Shown one piece after another: positions 7,883 to 16,462 of a stretch of DNA of 33,427 nt. Position 1 is the stretch's first letter, and each line of letters opens with the position of its first letter. Source of the stretch: Puniceibacterium sp. (GTDB lineage: Bacteria > Pseudomonadota > Alphaproteobacteria > Rhodobacterales > Rhodobacteraceae); assembly GCA_024636635.1 (NCBI GenBank), contig JAGXGV010000062.1, positions 1-33,427 of the forward strand. Direction: 5' to 3'. The notes below the pieces were generated by a model. The model searched no databases and had not been told where the DNA came from. It worked only from the letters and a program-made list of their open reading frames with translations. The position numbers and the translations under genes were made by a program.

Positions 7883-7917
7883 TCACTAAAATAATCGGGT
7901 TTGACTTACCCTAGTGA
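7883..7917. promoter_or_regulatory. Spaced inverted repeat upstream of the imelysin operon
   Basis: TCACTA (7883-7888) and TAGTGA (7912-7917) form a dyad around a TTGACT (7901-7906) that could be a -35 element. The region is AT-rich compared with its surroundings and lies about 75-110 bp before the first gene of the iron-type cluster. An iron-responsive regulator would be expected here, but no consensus box could be assigned. Confidence 0.35.
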
Positions 7918-7992
7918 TTTGGTCAGGTTGGCGGCATCGCGATTCCGTCGCGCAGGGGCCATATGGCCATGACATCACGGAAAGGGTTCCAC

Positions 7993-9255
7993 ATGACACG
8001 CATCTTTTTGGCGAGCCTCGCCACGACAGCCATGACCGCCGTTCCGGTCTGGGCCGCCGAAAAGGCCGAGGTGATCACCACCTATGCCGACATCGCCGCC
8101 GCCAAGTTCGCCGACAGCCTGACGGCTGCACAGGCGCTGGACGCGGCCATCGGCACGTTTCTGTCCGATCCTTCCGAACAGGCGCTGGCTGATGCACGGC
8201 AGGCCTGGATCACGGCCCGCGTGCCCTACATGCAGACCGAGGTCTACCGTTTCGGCAACGCCATCGTTGACGATTGGGAGGGTCGGGTGAACGCCTGGCC
8301 GCTGGACGAGGGGCTGATCGATTATGTGGACGCTTCTTATGGCGGCGCGACGGACGAAAACGCCTTTGCCGCGCTGAACGTCATCGCCAATCCAAGCTTT
8401 ACCCTGTCGGGCGAGACTGTCGATGCCACCGAGATCACGCCCGCATTGCTGCAAGACACCTTGCAGGAGGCCGATGCAGTCGAGGCGAATGTCGCCACCG
8501 GCTATCATGCCATCGAATTCCTGCTCTGGGGTCAGGATCTGAACGGCACCGGGGCCGGGGCAGGGTCACGCCCGTGGACCGACTATGCGACCGGCAAAGA
8601 TTGCACCAACGGCAATTGTGACCGGCGCGGCGATTATCTGCGCGCGGCCTCTGAACTGCTGCTGGACGATCTTGACTGGATGGTTGCGCAATGGGGCGCA
8701 GAAGGCGATGCCCGCACGGCGCTGATGGCGGATGAGACTGCGGCGCTTCAGGCGATGCTGACCGGCATGGGGTCGCTGTCCTACGGCGAACTTGCAGGCG
8801 AGCGGATGAAGCTTGGCGTGCTGCTGAACGACCCCGAAGAAGAGCATGACTGTTTCTCGGACAACACCCAGGCGAGCCATTATTACGATGCTCTGGGCAT
8901 ACAGCAGGCCTATCTTGGCACCTATACGCGCATCGACGGAACGCAGATGACCGGGCCGTCGCTGTCCGATCTGGTGGGCGAGGTCAATGCCGCCGCCGAC
9001 GACCAGCTGCGCGCCGATCTGGACGCCACCATGGCCGAGATGCAGGAGATCGTCGATGCGACGCAGGATGGCATGGCCTATGACATGATGCTGGCCCGCA
9101 GCAACGACGCGGGCGAGGAACTGGTGATGTCGGCGGTGGATGCGCTTGTCGCGCAGACCCGCTCGATCGAGCGGGTGGTGACGGCGCTGGATCTGGGCGG
9201 CATCACGGTCGAAGGATCCGACAGCCTGGACGACGAAAACGCGGTGTTCCAGTAA
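7993..9255 (+). CDS. Imelysin-family periplasmic protein (peptidase M75-like, IrpA type)
   Basis: 420 residues from the ATG at 7993 (AAAGGG ribosome-binding site at 7981-7986). An in-frame ATG at 7963 would add ten residues ahead of the signal peptide. The signal peptide is MTRIFLASLATTAMTAVPVW with cleavage near Ala21-Ala22. The family's GxHxxE motif is intact in GYHAIEFLLWG (Gly170, His172, Glu175). Also typical are RVNAWPLDEGLIDYV and the repeat-like second half. Imelysins act in periplasmic iron handling; in known operons they accompany a di-haem oxidoreductase and a DUF1513 protein, as here. It is the first gene of the cluster. Confidence 0.88.
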   Translation: MTRIFLASLATTAMTAVPVWAAEKAEVITTYADIAAAKFADSLTAAQALDAAIGTFLSDPSEQALADARQAWITARVPYMQTEVYRFGNAIVDDWEGRVNAWPLDEGLIDYVDASYGGATDENAFAALNVIANPSFTLSGETVDATEITPALLQDTLQEADAVEANVATGYHAIEFLLWGQDLNGTGAGAGSRPWTDYATGKDCTNGNCDRRGDYLRAASELLLDDLDWMVAQWGAEGDARTALMADETAALQAMLTGMGSLSYGELAGERMKLGVLLNDPEEEHDCFSDNTQASHYYDALGIQQAYLGTYTRIDGTQMTGPSLSDLVGEVNAAADDQLRADLDATMAEMQEIVDATQDGMAYDMMLARSNDAGEELVMSAVDALVAQTRSIERVVTALDLGGITVEGSDSLDDENAVFQ

Positions 9256-9328
9256 CCACGCCTGATCTGCGTCGCTGCGTCCCGTTGAATGCCGGGGCGG
9301 AGCGGCGCATCTTCCCCCCGGCGACCTG

Positions 9329-9354
9329 CCCGGTCCTGCGTTCTGCGGACCGGG
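9329..9354. repeat. Intercistronic hairpin (8-bp stem)
   Basis: CCCGGTCC (9329-9336) pairs with GGACCGGG (9347-9354) across a 10-nt loop in the 121-bp gap between the imelysin gene and the di-haem oxidoreductase. There is no T-run, so it is more likely an mRNA-stabilising or partial attenuation structure than a terminator. Confidence 0.5.
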
Positions 9355-9376
9355 GCACGATACGGAAGAGAACCCG

Positions 9377-10996
9377 ATGAGTCCCCTCGCGCGGCTGCAA
9401 CTTTTGATGATCGGCGTTCTGCTGGTGTCCTTCGGGCTGGTGCCGTTGGCCAGTTCCGGCACAACTTCTGAGCAGCCCCCTGCGGTGGCGGGTGAGCAGC
9501 CCCCTGCCGGAGCGGGGGCAGATCTGGCGCAGGCACATCTTGACGAGATCCCCCGTACCGAGGCCGAGGCCGCGCGTGTCCGCGCCGTCACGCGCCCCGC
9601 GACTGATTTCACCGCGCCCGAGCCGTTCGAGGCCAATTCCGGAGGCGCCGCCACGGTCCGCGCCCGTGACACCGCCGCTGCCTTTTCGCAGCTTTCGGGC
9701 AACATGCCCTTCGAGCGGGAGCTGGATTTCAAGGTCGGCGACGGGCTGTTCCGCAAGCTCTGGGTATCCTCGCCATCCTCGACCCTGGTGTCGGACGGAC
9801 TGGGGCCGCTGTTCAATGCCCGCTCTTGCCAATCCTGCCACCTGAAGGATGGGCGCGGCCACCCGCCGGAAGGCCCTGACGATAGCGCCGTGTCGATTTT
9901 TCTGCGCGTGTCGGTGCCCACGGACGACGCCACCCCGATGACCGAGATCGAAGCCTTTCTGTCCGGCATCGGAGAGGCGGCACCGCGCAGTCGGCCCGAT
10001 CCGGTCTATGGCGGGCAGTTGCAGGATTTTGCGACCCTGGGCCTCCCGGCCGAATATCGCTTTGCGGTGGACTATGCCGAAAGCCCCGTTACGCTGTCCG
10101 GGGGGGATACCGCGTCGCTGCGCGTGCCGACCTACAGGGCCGACAACCTAGGCTATGGACCCTTGTCCGACGATGCCATGCTGTCGCCACGGGTGGCGCA
10201 GCAGATGATCGGCCTTGGCCTGCTCGAGGCGATCCCGGCTTCGGACATCCTTGCGCTGGCCGACCCCGGGGACGGCGATGGCGACGGCATTTCGGGGCGG
10301 GCGCAGAAGGTCTGGTCGTTTGAACATGACCGCCCGATGCTGGGCCGGTTCGGTCACAAGGCCGGGGCACCCAGCATCCGTGAACAATCCGCAGCCGCCT
10401 TTGCAGGCGATATGGGCATCTCTTCGCCGATCTTTCCCGAAGGGTTCGGCGACTGCACCAAGGCGCAGGCCGACTGCCGTGCCGCCCCCGATGGTGCCAC
10501 GCCCGAGGGCACCGAGATCGGGGCCGAGGGGCTGGATCTTGTCACGTTCTACGCCCGCAACCTGGCGGTGCCTGCACGGCGCGATGTGGATGATGCGCAG
10601 GTGCTGCGCGGCAAGAAGGTGTTCCATGATACCGGATGCACCGGCTGCCATCAGCCGAAATTCGTGACCGCACGGCTGGACGGCCAGCCCGAGCAGAGTT
10701 TTCAGCTGATCTGGCCCTATAGCGACCTGCTGCTGCACGACATGGGTCCGGGGCTGGCCGATGACCGCCCCGAGGGGCGTGCGACGGGGCGCGAATGGCG
10801 CACCGCGCCGCTTTGGGGCATCGGTCTTTCGCAAACGGTAAGCGGGCGGCAAAGCTATCTGCACGATGGCCGCGCCCGTACCCTGCTTGAAGCCGTGCTC
10901 TGGCATGGGGGCGAGGCTGAGCGACAGAAACACGCGGTGATCGACATGCCCCCGGCGGACCGCGCCGCCCTGATCAGATATCTGGAGAGCCTGTGA
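9377..10996 (+). CDS. Di-haem cytochrome c, putative thiol oxidoreductase (COG3488/DUF1111 type)
   Basis: 539 residues with an N-terminal signal or anchor helix (~6-27) and two c-type haem motifs, CQSCH (151-155) and CTGCH (421-425). Between them is DPGDGDGDGISGR (~297-309), an Asp-rich loop resembling a calcium site. The overall order resembles the di-haem peroxidase (MauG/CcpA) superfamily, specifically the COG3488 branch that co-occurs with imelysins. It probably transfers electrons in the periplasm in iron uptake or reduction; the reaction is not established. GGAAGAG at 9363-9369 is the ribosome-binding site. A short duplication, GAGCAGCCCCCTGC twice at about 9470-9506, gives two EQPPA-type units after the anchor. 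It overlaps the next gene (GTGA). Confidence 0.88.
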   Translation: MSPLARLQLLMIGVLLVSFGLVPLASSGTTSEQPPAVAGEQPPAGAGADLAQAHLDEIPRTEAEAARVRAVTRPATDFTAPEPFEANSGGAATVRARDTAAAFSQLSGNMPFERELDFKVGDGLFRKLWVSSPSSTLVSDGLGPLFNARSCQSCHLKDGRGHPPEGPDDSAVSIFLRVSVPTDDATPMTEIEAFLSGIGEAAPRSRPDPVYGGQLQDFATLGLPAEYRFAVDYAESPVTLSGGDTASLRVPTYRADNLGYGPLSDDAMLSPRVAQQMIGLGLLEAIPASDILALADPGDGDGDGISGRAQKVWSFEHDRPMLGRFGHKAGAPSIREQSAAAFAGDMGISSPIFPEGFGDCTKAQADCRAAPDGATPEGTEIGAEGLDLVTFYARNLAVPARRDVDDAQVLRGKKVFHDTGCTGCHQPKFVTARLDGQPEQSFQLIWPYSDLLLHDMGPGLADDRPEGRATGREWRTAPLWGIGLSQTVSGRQSYLHDGRARTLLEAVLWHGGEAERQKHAVIDMPPADRAALIRYLESL

Positions 10997-11982
10997 CACC
11001 CATCACCCCATGCGTTGCCGCGCTGATGCTGGCAGCCGCACCCGCCGCTGCCGATCTGGCGCGGGTGGTCGATGACCACATCCTGCCGGGCTATGCTGCC
11101 TTTGCCGACACCACCGCCGCGCTGCGGGACACCAGCGCGACCGGTTGCGAGCGTGAGGGTCTGAAGGCGGACTGGAACGCAGCCTTCGACGCCTGGATGG
11201 GCGTAAGCCACCTGCACTTTGGCCCCGTGGAAGAGCGGGGCCGGTCGATCGCCATCGCCTTCTGGCCGGATGAAAAGGCCATGACACCAAAAAGCCTGTC
11301 CCGGCTGATTGCCGAGGCCGATCCCATCGTGAATGATCCCGAGGGGTTCAAGGATGTCTCGGTCGCCGCGCGCGGATTGTATGCGTTGGAGTTCCTGCTT
11401 TATGATGCGCAGTTCGACGCCACGGCGCCCTATACGTGCAGCCTGATCCGGGCGATCAGCACCGACCTTGCCGATACTGCAGGTGCCGTTTCGGACGCTT
11501 GGGTCGATGGCTATGGCGAGACGCTGCGCAATGCCGGAGCGCCGGGCAATGCGGTTTACCTGACCGAACGCGAAGGGCTTCAGATGCTGTACACCAGCCT
11601 TGTCGCAGGGCTGGAATTCACCGCGGCCGAACGGCTGGGCCGCCCGTTGGGCACCTTCGAGACTCCCAGACCCAACCGGGCCGAGGCGCGCCGGTCGGGG
11701 CGTTCCCTGCGCAATGTCGCGCTGTCGGTCGCCGCGTTGCAGGATCTGGCCGATGCGCTGGTCGATGCACCGGTGCCGACAACCGACGCGGCCTTTGCGC
11801 GCGCACGCAAGACGGCGGCAGAGCTGGACGATCCCACGTTCGAGACCGTGACTGACCCCGGCGACCGCATCAGGGTCGAGATCCTGCAACAGGCGGTGAA
11901 GGCTGCCGAAGTCGCGGTCTTGTCCGAAGTGGGTCCGGCACTTGGGGTGAGCCAGGGATTCAACGCCAGTGACGGAGACTGA
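10993..11982 (+). CDS. Second imelysin-family protein, GxHxxE changed to GLYALE
   Basis: 329 residues from a GTG overlapping the upstream stop (10993-10996). The signal peptide is about residues 1-20 (TPCVAALMLAAAPAAA). The family region is recognisable (WNAAFDAWMGVSHLHFGPVE, IAFWPDEKAM, TEREGLQMLY). The motif equivalent to GxHxxE reads GLYALE (128-133), with Tyr instead of His. It is shorter than the first imelysin, as expected for the IrpA-like second copy in these clusters. The missing His suggests a changed or lost metal or substrate role, perhaps as a partner of the upstream paralogue. Confidence 0.82.
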   Translation: MTPITPCVAALMLAAAPAAADLARVVDDHILPGYAAFADTTAALRDTSATGCEREGLKADWNAAFDAWMGVSHLHFGPVEERGRSIAIAFWPDEKAMTPKSLSRLIAEADPIVNDPEGFKDVSVAARGLYALEFLLYDAQFDATAPYTCSLIRAISTDLADTAGAVSDAWVDGYGETLRNAGAPGNAVYLTEREGLQMLYTSLVAGLEFTAAERLGRPLGTFETPRPNRAEARRSGRSLRNVALSVAALQDLADALVDAPVPTTDAAFARARKTAAELDDPTFETVTDPGDRIRVEILQQAVKAAEVAVLSEVGPALGVSQGFNASDGD

Positions 11983-11989
11983 GACCGGG

Positions 11990-13069
11990 ATGGCCACGCG
12001 TCGCAGATTTCTGACATCGCTTCTGGCAGCTTCGGCCCTGCCGACGCTGAGCTGGGCCGATGCCGGAAATCCGCGCTATCTGGCCGCCGCGCGCGAACCG
12101 GATGGTGGGTATGCACTGTTCGGGCTGGGCGAAGACGGGCAGGACAGGTTCCGCGTGCCGCTGCCCGCGCGCGGCCATGCCGCCGCCGGCCATCCGCACA
12201 GGCCGCTTGCCGTTGCGTTTGCCCGCCGCCCGGGCACCTATGCGCTGGTCATCGATTGCGTGGACGGCCACGTTCTGCACCGGCTCTACCTGCCCGAGGG
12301 GCGGCGGTTCAACGGGCATGGCGCGTTTTCCGCCGGGGGCGAGGTGCTTTATACCTCCGAGATCGACGCCGCTACGGGGGCGGGGGTGATCGGCCTGTGG
12401 GACACAGGCCGGGCGTTCCGGCGCACGGGCGAATGGGCGTCGTTCGGGATTGGCCCGCACGAGATTGCCCGCCTGCCGGGCAGCGACCTTCTGGTCGTCG
12501 CGAATGGCGGCATCCGCACTGCGCTGGATGACGGACGCAGCAAGCTGAACCTGGACAGCATGGTGCCGAACCTCAGTTATCTCGGTGCCGGGGGCGGCCT
12601 GCTGGACCAGATCACCCTGCCGCCTGATCTGCATCAAAATTCGATCCGGCATCTGGCCTTGCGCCGCGACGGGCTGGTCGCCTTTGCCATGCAGTCGGAA
12701 GACCCCGCCGCCCTGTCGGTGCCGCTGCTGGGTCTGCACCGGCGCGGAGAGTCCGCGATTCTGGCCGCCGCCCCCGAGGTACTACAGATGCGCATGAAGG
12801 GTTATGCCGGGTCCATCGCCTTCAGCGGGGATGGTGCGCGGGTCGCGCTGACCTCGCCGCCAGGCGGGGTGGTGAGTGTCTTTGATGCCGCCGGAACGTT
12901 CCAGCAGACGCTGAGCCGGGCGGATGTGTCGGGCATCGGGCCTGCCGGGCAGGGGTTCGTGACCACCGACGGGATGGGCGGGCTGTGCAGCATCGCGCAG
13001 GATGGGCTTGTACCGCTGACCGCCGCGCCGCGCGCCTGGGACAATCATCTGGTGACGCTGCCGGTCTGA
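11990..13069 (+). CDS. DUF1513 periplasmic protein
   Basis: 359 residues from the ATG at 11990; a GTG at 11969 overlapping the upstream gene is an alternative and adds seven residues. The N-terminus ATRRRFLTSLLAASALPTLS is a Tat-like signal (RRRFL). The body resembles a beta-propeller, with repeated short strands and conserved phrases such as FNGHGAFSAGGEVLYTSEID, GIGPHE and QNSIRHLALRRDG. DUF1513 proteins are the standard last member of imelysin / di-haem oxidoreductase clusters; no enzymatic activity is established. Tat export would suit a protein that folds with a cofactor in the cytoplasm. Confidence 0.85.
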   Translation: MATRRRFLTSLLAASALPTLSWADAGNPRYLAAAREPDGGYALFGLGEDGQDRFRVPLPARGHAAAGHPHRPLAVAFARRPGTYALVIDCVDGHVLHRLYLPEGRRFNGHGAFSAGGEVLYTSEIDAATGAGVIGLWDTGRAFRRTGEWASFGIGPHEIARLPGSDLLVVANGGIRTALDDGRSKLNLDSMVPNLSYLGAGGGLLDQITLPPDLHQNSIRHLALRRDGLVAFAMQSEDPAALSVPLLGLHRRGESAILAAAPEVLQMRMKGYAGSIAFSGDGARVALTSPPGGVVSVFDAAGTFQQTLSRADVSGIGPAGQGFVTTDGMGGLCSIAQDGLVPLTAAPRAWDNHLVTLPV

Positions 13070-13086
13070 GCGGTGCTTGCCGGGCG

Positions 13087-13116
13087 TTTCGGGCTTCGGT
13101 CTTTCGGGCTTCAGTC
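13087..13116. repeat. 15-bp tandem duplication at the LacI gene 3' end
   Basis: TTTCGGGCTTCGGTC (13087-13101) is followed by TTTCGGGCTTCAGTC (13102-13116), with one difference. The second copy contains the stop codon of the minus-strand regulator (13111-13113). It lies in the 41-bp convergent gap after the DUF1513 gene. Confidence 0.7.
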
Positions 13117-14118
13117 TTTTGGTGGCGCCACGCTTTTGCGCGAAATGAATTCCATTTCGATCACCTCGGACGGTCCGGTCAGGCTGCCGGCCTCGATCAT
13201 CTCGACCAGCAATTCGGCGGCGCGCATGCCGATGATGGTGCGCGGCTGGCGGATGGTCGTCAGGGCAGGCGTCAGATGGGCCACCACGTCGATATTGTCG
13301 AATCCCACGATCGACAGATCGTCGGGCACCCGCACCCCGGCATGCTGCACGGCGCCCATGAAGCCCACGGCCATCTCGTCCGAGGCAAAGAACACCGCGC
13401 TGGGCCGACTGGCCAGCTTCAGCCAGCGCCGCCCGGCGGCCGCACCGGAATCCATGCTGAAATCGCCGTCGAATATCCATTCGGGGCGCAGCGCCAGACC
13501 CTGTTCGGCCATCGCGCGGCAGAACCCGTCCCGGCGGGTTTCGGTCAGCACGTTGCCGCGCGGCCCGGTCACATGGCCGATGTTCCGGTGTCCCTGTTCC
13601 GCCAGATGCGCCACGGCCATCGAGGCCCCCAGCGCGTTGTCCACCCGGACGGACGGCAGATCGCCCGCCATCCATTCGCAGGCCATGATCACCGGGGGGC
13701 GCCCCGGCACGTCGAGCGCCGTTGGCGAAAGCGATCCGTCGAACACCACCAGCCCGTCCGCCTGACCGGATTGCAGGAAATGCGCGAAGCGTTCGTCAGG
13801 GTCAGTTCCGGTCTGCGTATCCGCCACCAGAAGCCCGAGCCGCGCGGGCGTGAGGATGGCGGACATGCCCGCAAGGATCTGCGAGAAGAACGGATTGGCC
13901 AGGTTCGGAACCAGGGCGATCGCGCTGCCCTTGCGCTGCCGCCGCAGATTCGAGGCGGTGGAATTGACGCGGTATCCCGTCTCGGCCACGGCGCTGAGAA
14001 CGGCATCGCGGGTCGATTGTGCCACGACCGAAGGCTTGGACAAGGTGCGGCTGACCGTGGCTGTGGACACCCCGGCGACACGGGCAACGTCCTGAATCGT
14101 CGCAATTCTCTTGTCCAT
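13111..14118 (-). CDS. LacI-family transcriptional regulator of the adjacent sugar operon
   Basis: 335 residues. The helix-turn-helix is at about 7-27 (TIQDVARVAGVSTATVSRTL), followed by the hinge-helix region and a periplasmic-binding-protein-like effector domain (VPNLANPFFSQIL, VDNALGASMAVAHLAEQGH, AVFFASDEMAVGF, TTIRQP). It diverges from the sugar operon, and two palindromic LacI-type operators lie in the 131-bp intergenic region, so it is expected to repress the operon and itself until a sugar or a derived inducer binds. The start at 14118 gives the usual short N-terminal arm. Confidence 0.93.
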   Translation of the reverse strand: MDKRIATIQDVARVAGVSTATVSRTLSKPSVVAQSTRDAVLSAVAETGYRVNSTASNLRRQRKGSAIALVPNLANPFFSQILAGMSAILTPARLGLLVADTQTGTDPDERFAHFLQSGQADGLVVFDGSLSPTALDVPGRPPVIMACEWMAGDLPSVRVDNALGASMAVAHLAEQGHRNIGHVTGPRGNVLTETRRDGFCRAMAEQGLALRPEWIFDGDFSMDSGAAAGRRWLKLASRPSAVFFASDEMAVGFMGAVQHAGVRVPDDLSIVGFDNIDVVAHLTPALTTIRQPRTIIGMRAAELLVEMIEAGSLTGPSEVIEMEFISRKSVAPPKD

Positions 14119-14164
14119 CGGTTGCCCTTTGTTCGGCGCGCATAATTGTCCCGAAAATTTCTGT

Positions 14165-14178
14165 TGTAAACGATTTCG
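14165..14178. promoter_or_regulatory. LacI-type operator O1 (half-conserved)
   Basis: TGTAAACGATTTCG has the central CG and the TGnAAnCGnTT pattern of LacI-family operators, but its right arm is degenerate. It lies closer to the regulator gene. Its centre is 31 bp from O2. Confidence 0.55.
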
Positions 14179-14195
14179 ACTTTTGTCAGTCTCCT

Positions 14196-14209
14196 TGCAA
14201 ACGATTACA
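14196..14209. promoter_or_regulatory. LacI-type operator O2
   Basis: TGCAAACGATTACA fits the symmetric TGnAAnCGnTTnCA pattern of LacI/GalR operators and lies 41 bp upstream of the sugar operon's first start codon, where it would block the promoter or early elongation. Confidence 0.7.
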
Positions 14210-14249
14210 TCGTCAAGATGCGCCCAAAAGAGGCGCGGGGGAGGATCAG

Positions 14250-15308
14250 ATGAAAACCATACAGGGTCCCGCCCTGTTTCTGGCGCAGTTTGCCAGCGAC
14301 ACGGCCCCGTTCGATACGTGGGACGGCATCAGCGGTTGGGCCGCCGGGTGTGGCTACAAGGGTGTACAGGTTCCAAGCTGGGATTCGCGTCTGATCGACC
14401 TGGATCAGGCTGCGGCCAGCACCGGATATTGCGACGACTGGAAGGGGCAGGCGGGCGAAAACGGCATTGCCGTCACCGAACTGGTCTGCCACCTTCAAGG
14501 GCAGCTTGTCGCCGTGCATCCGGCCTATGACACCGCTTTTGACGGCTTTGCGGCGCCGTCGGTGCGCGGCAATCCCGCAGCGCGACAGGAGTGGGCGGTG
14601 GATCAGGTGAAAAAGACCATCACCGCGTCGCGCAACCTTGGACTGCGGGCGGTTGGAACGTTCTCGGGCGCGCTCGCCTGGCCGTACATTTATCCTTGGC
14701 CGCAACGTCCTGCCGGGCTGGTCGAGACCGCCTTTGACGAACTTGCGACGCGCTGGCGTCCGCTGCTGGACCATGCCGAAGAGCAGGGCATCGACCTGTG
14801 CTATGAAATCCACCCGGGCGAAGACCTGCACGACGGCGTGACCTTCGAGATGTTCCTTGACCGGGTGAACCAGCACGCCCGGGCAAAGATGCTTTACGAT
14901 CCCAGCCATTACATCCTGCAATGCCTTGATTACCTAGATAACATCGATATCTACGGCGACCGGATCGGGATGTTCCACGTCAAGGATGCCGAGTTCAATC
15001 CGACCGGGCGGCAGGGTGTCTATGGCGGGTTCCAGTCCTGGGTGAACCGGGCGGGACGCTTTCGGTCGCCGGGCGACGGGCAGGTGGATTTCGGCGCTGT
15101 CTTTTCGAAACTGGCGGCGATGGATTTTGACGGCTGGGCCGTGGTCGAATGGGAATGTGCGCTGAAACACCCCGAAGATGGTGCCCGCGAAGGCGCGGCC
15201 TTTGTGCGCGATCACATCATCCGTGTCACACCACACGCCTTTGACGATTTTGCCGCCGGAGGCACGGACGAGGCGGCAAACCGCAAGATGCTGGGGCTGG
15301 ATCGATGA
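14250..15308 (+). CDS. Sugar phosphate isomerase/epimerase-like TIM-barrel enzyme
   Basis: 352 residues of the xylose-isomerase-like TIM-barrel (AP endonuclease 2) superfamily. Probable metal ligands occur in order: the Glu of CYEIHPGED, the Asp and His of YDPSHY, the His and Asp of FHVKDAEF, and the Glu of VVEWECA. The ribosome-binding site is GGGGAGG just upstream. It overlaps the next gene (ATGA, 15305-15308), a Gfo/Idh/MocA oxidoreductase. This pairing is known in pathways that oxidise a sugar or glycoside to a keto form and then isomerise it or eliminate the aglycone. The substrate cannot be read from the sequence. Confidence 0.82.
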   Translation: MKTIQGPALFLAQFASDTAPFDTWDGISGWAAGCGYKGVQVPSWDSRLIDLDQAAASTGYCDDWKGQAGENGIAVTELVCHLQGQLVAVHPAYDTAFDGFAAPSVRGNPAARQEWAVDQVKKTITASRNLGLRAVGTFSGALAWPYIYPWPQRPAGLVETAFDELATRWRPLLDHAEEQGIDLCYEIHPGEDLHDGVTFEMFLDRVNQHARAKMLYDPSHYILQCLDYLDNIDIYGDRIGMFHVKDAEFNPTGRQGVYGGFQSWVNRAGRFRSPGDGQVDFGAVFSKLAAMDFDGWAVVEWECALKHPEDGAREGAAFVRDHIIRVTPHAFDDFAAGGTDEAANRKMLGLDR

Positions 15309-16462
15309 GCCGCTTCGTGGATCGTTCCGGCCCCATCCGTCTTGGCATGGTCGGGGGTGGTCAGGGTGCACTGATCGGTGCGGTGCATCGCGTCGCCGCG
15401 CGTCTTGATGGATCGTTCCAATTGGTGGCTGGCGCGCTGTCTTCCACACCGGAAAAGGCACGCGCCTCGGGGGATGAGGTCGGTCTGCCGGGCGATCGGA
15501 TCTATTCCGATTTCACCGAAATGGCGAAACGCGAAGCACGGCTCAAGGATGGAATCGAGGCCGTTGCCATCGTGACGCCGAACCACATGCATCTGCCCGT
15601 GGCGCGGGAATTCCTGAAACGCGGCATCCATGTGATCTGCGACAAGCCGCTGACCGGAACATTGGCAGATGCCAGGAAGTTGCAGAAGGCGGCGGCCAGT
15701 GCCGATGCGCTTTTTGTGCTGACGCATAACTACACCGGCTATCCCCTTGTACGCGAAGCGAAAGAGCGTATCGCGCGGGGTGATCTGGGCGACATCCGCC
15801 TTGTGCAGGTCGAATATGCCCAGGACTGGCTTGGCGAGGTGCCCGATCCCGGCAACAAGCAGGCGGACTGGCGCACCGATCCCGCGCGCAGCGGTGTGGG
15901 TGGTGCCACGGGCGACATCGGCACACATGCCTTCAACCTTGCGCGGTTCGTGATCGATCTGCGGGTCGATGCGCTGGCCGCGGATCTGCAAAGCTTTGTC
16001 CCCGGGCGGGCGCTGGACGACAATGCCCACGTGATGCTGCGCTTTCAGGGCGGCGCGCGGGGGATGCTGTGGTGCAGTCAGGTGGCGGCCGGCATGGAAA
16101 ACGCGCTGCGCCTGCGGGTATTCGGCACCAAGGCGGGGCTTGAGTGGGGACAGGAGAACCCGAACGAATTGCGCGTCACGCCGCTGGGTGGGTCGACGAC
16201 GGTGATCACACGCGCCTCTGCCGCGACGGGTGGGGCTGCAAATCGGGTATCGCGCATTCCGGCGGGCCACCCCGAGGGCTTTTTTGAAGCCTTTGCCAAC
16301 CTCTATTCCGAAGCGGCGCTTGCCATTCGCGCGCACCGCACCGGTGCGGCGCTGCCCGAAGGGGTGACCTATCCGACGATCGACGACGGCGTCGAGGGCG
16401 TCGCCTTTGTCGATGCCTGCGTGCGGTCCTCGAAACGCGATGCGGCCTGGGTGACACTGTGA
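15305..16462 (+). CDS. Gfo/Idh/MocA-family oxidoreductase
   Basis: 385 residues. A Rossmann nucleotide-binding motif is near the N-terminus ([17 protein letters not shown], ~13-29). The family's E/D-K-P motif is present as [17 protein letters not shown], and the substrate-domain region [17 protein letters not shown] carries the conserved Asp and His. It is expected to oxidise or reduce a sugar or cyclitol hydroxyl with NAD(P). It overlaps the isomerase upstream and the ABC ATPase downstream (GTGA), which indicates one tightly coupled operon. The dehydrogenase may act before the isomerase-like enzyme. Confidence 0.9.
   Translation: MSRFVDRSGPIRLGMVGGGQGALIGAVHRVAARLDGSFQLVAGALSSTPEKARASGDEVGLPGDRIYSDFTEMAKREARLKDGIEAVAIVTPNHMHLPVAREFLKRGIHVICDKPLTGTLADARKLQKAAASADALFVLTHNYTGYPLVREAKERIARGDLGDIRLVQVEYAQDWLGEVPDPGNKQADWRTDPARSGVGGATGDIGTHAFNLARFVIDLRVDALAADLQSFVPGRALDDNAHVMLRFQGGARGMLWCSQVAAGMENALRLRVFGTKAGLEWGQENPNELRVTPLGGSTTVITRASAATGGAANRVSRIPAGHPEGFFEAFANLYSEAALAIRAHRTGAALPEGVTYPTIDDGVEGVAFVDACVRSSKRDAAWVTL

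Noticed and set aside
7901..7930. A sigma70 promoter starting at TTGACT
   Set aside because: The -35 is good, but no acceptable -10 lies 16-18 bp downstream, so only the dyad was listed.
12985..14145. A 386-codon plus-strand frame
   Set aside because: Antisense to the LacI regulator, whose helix-turn-helix and effector domain are clear.
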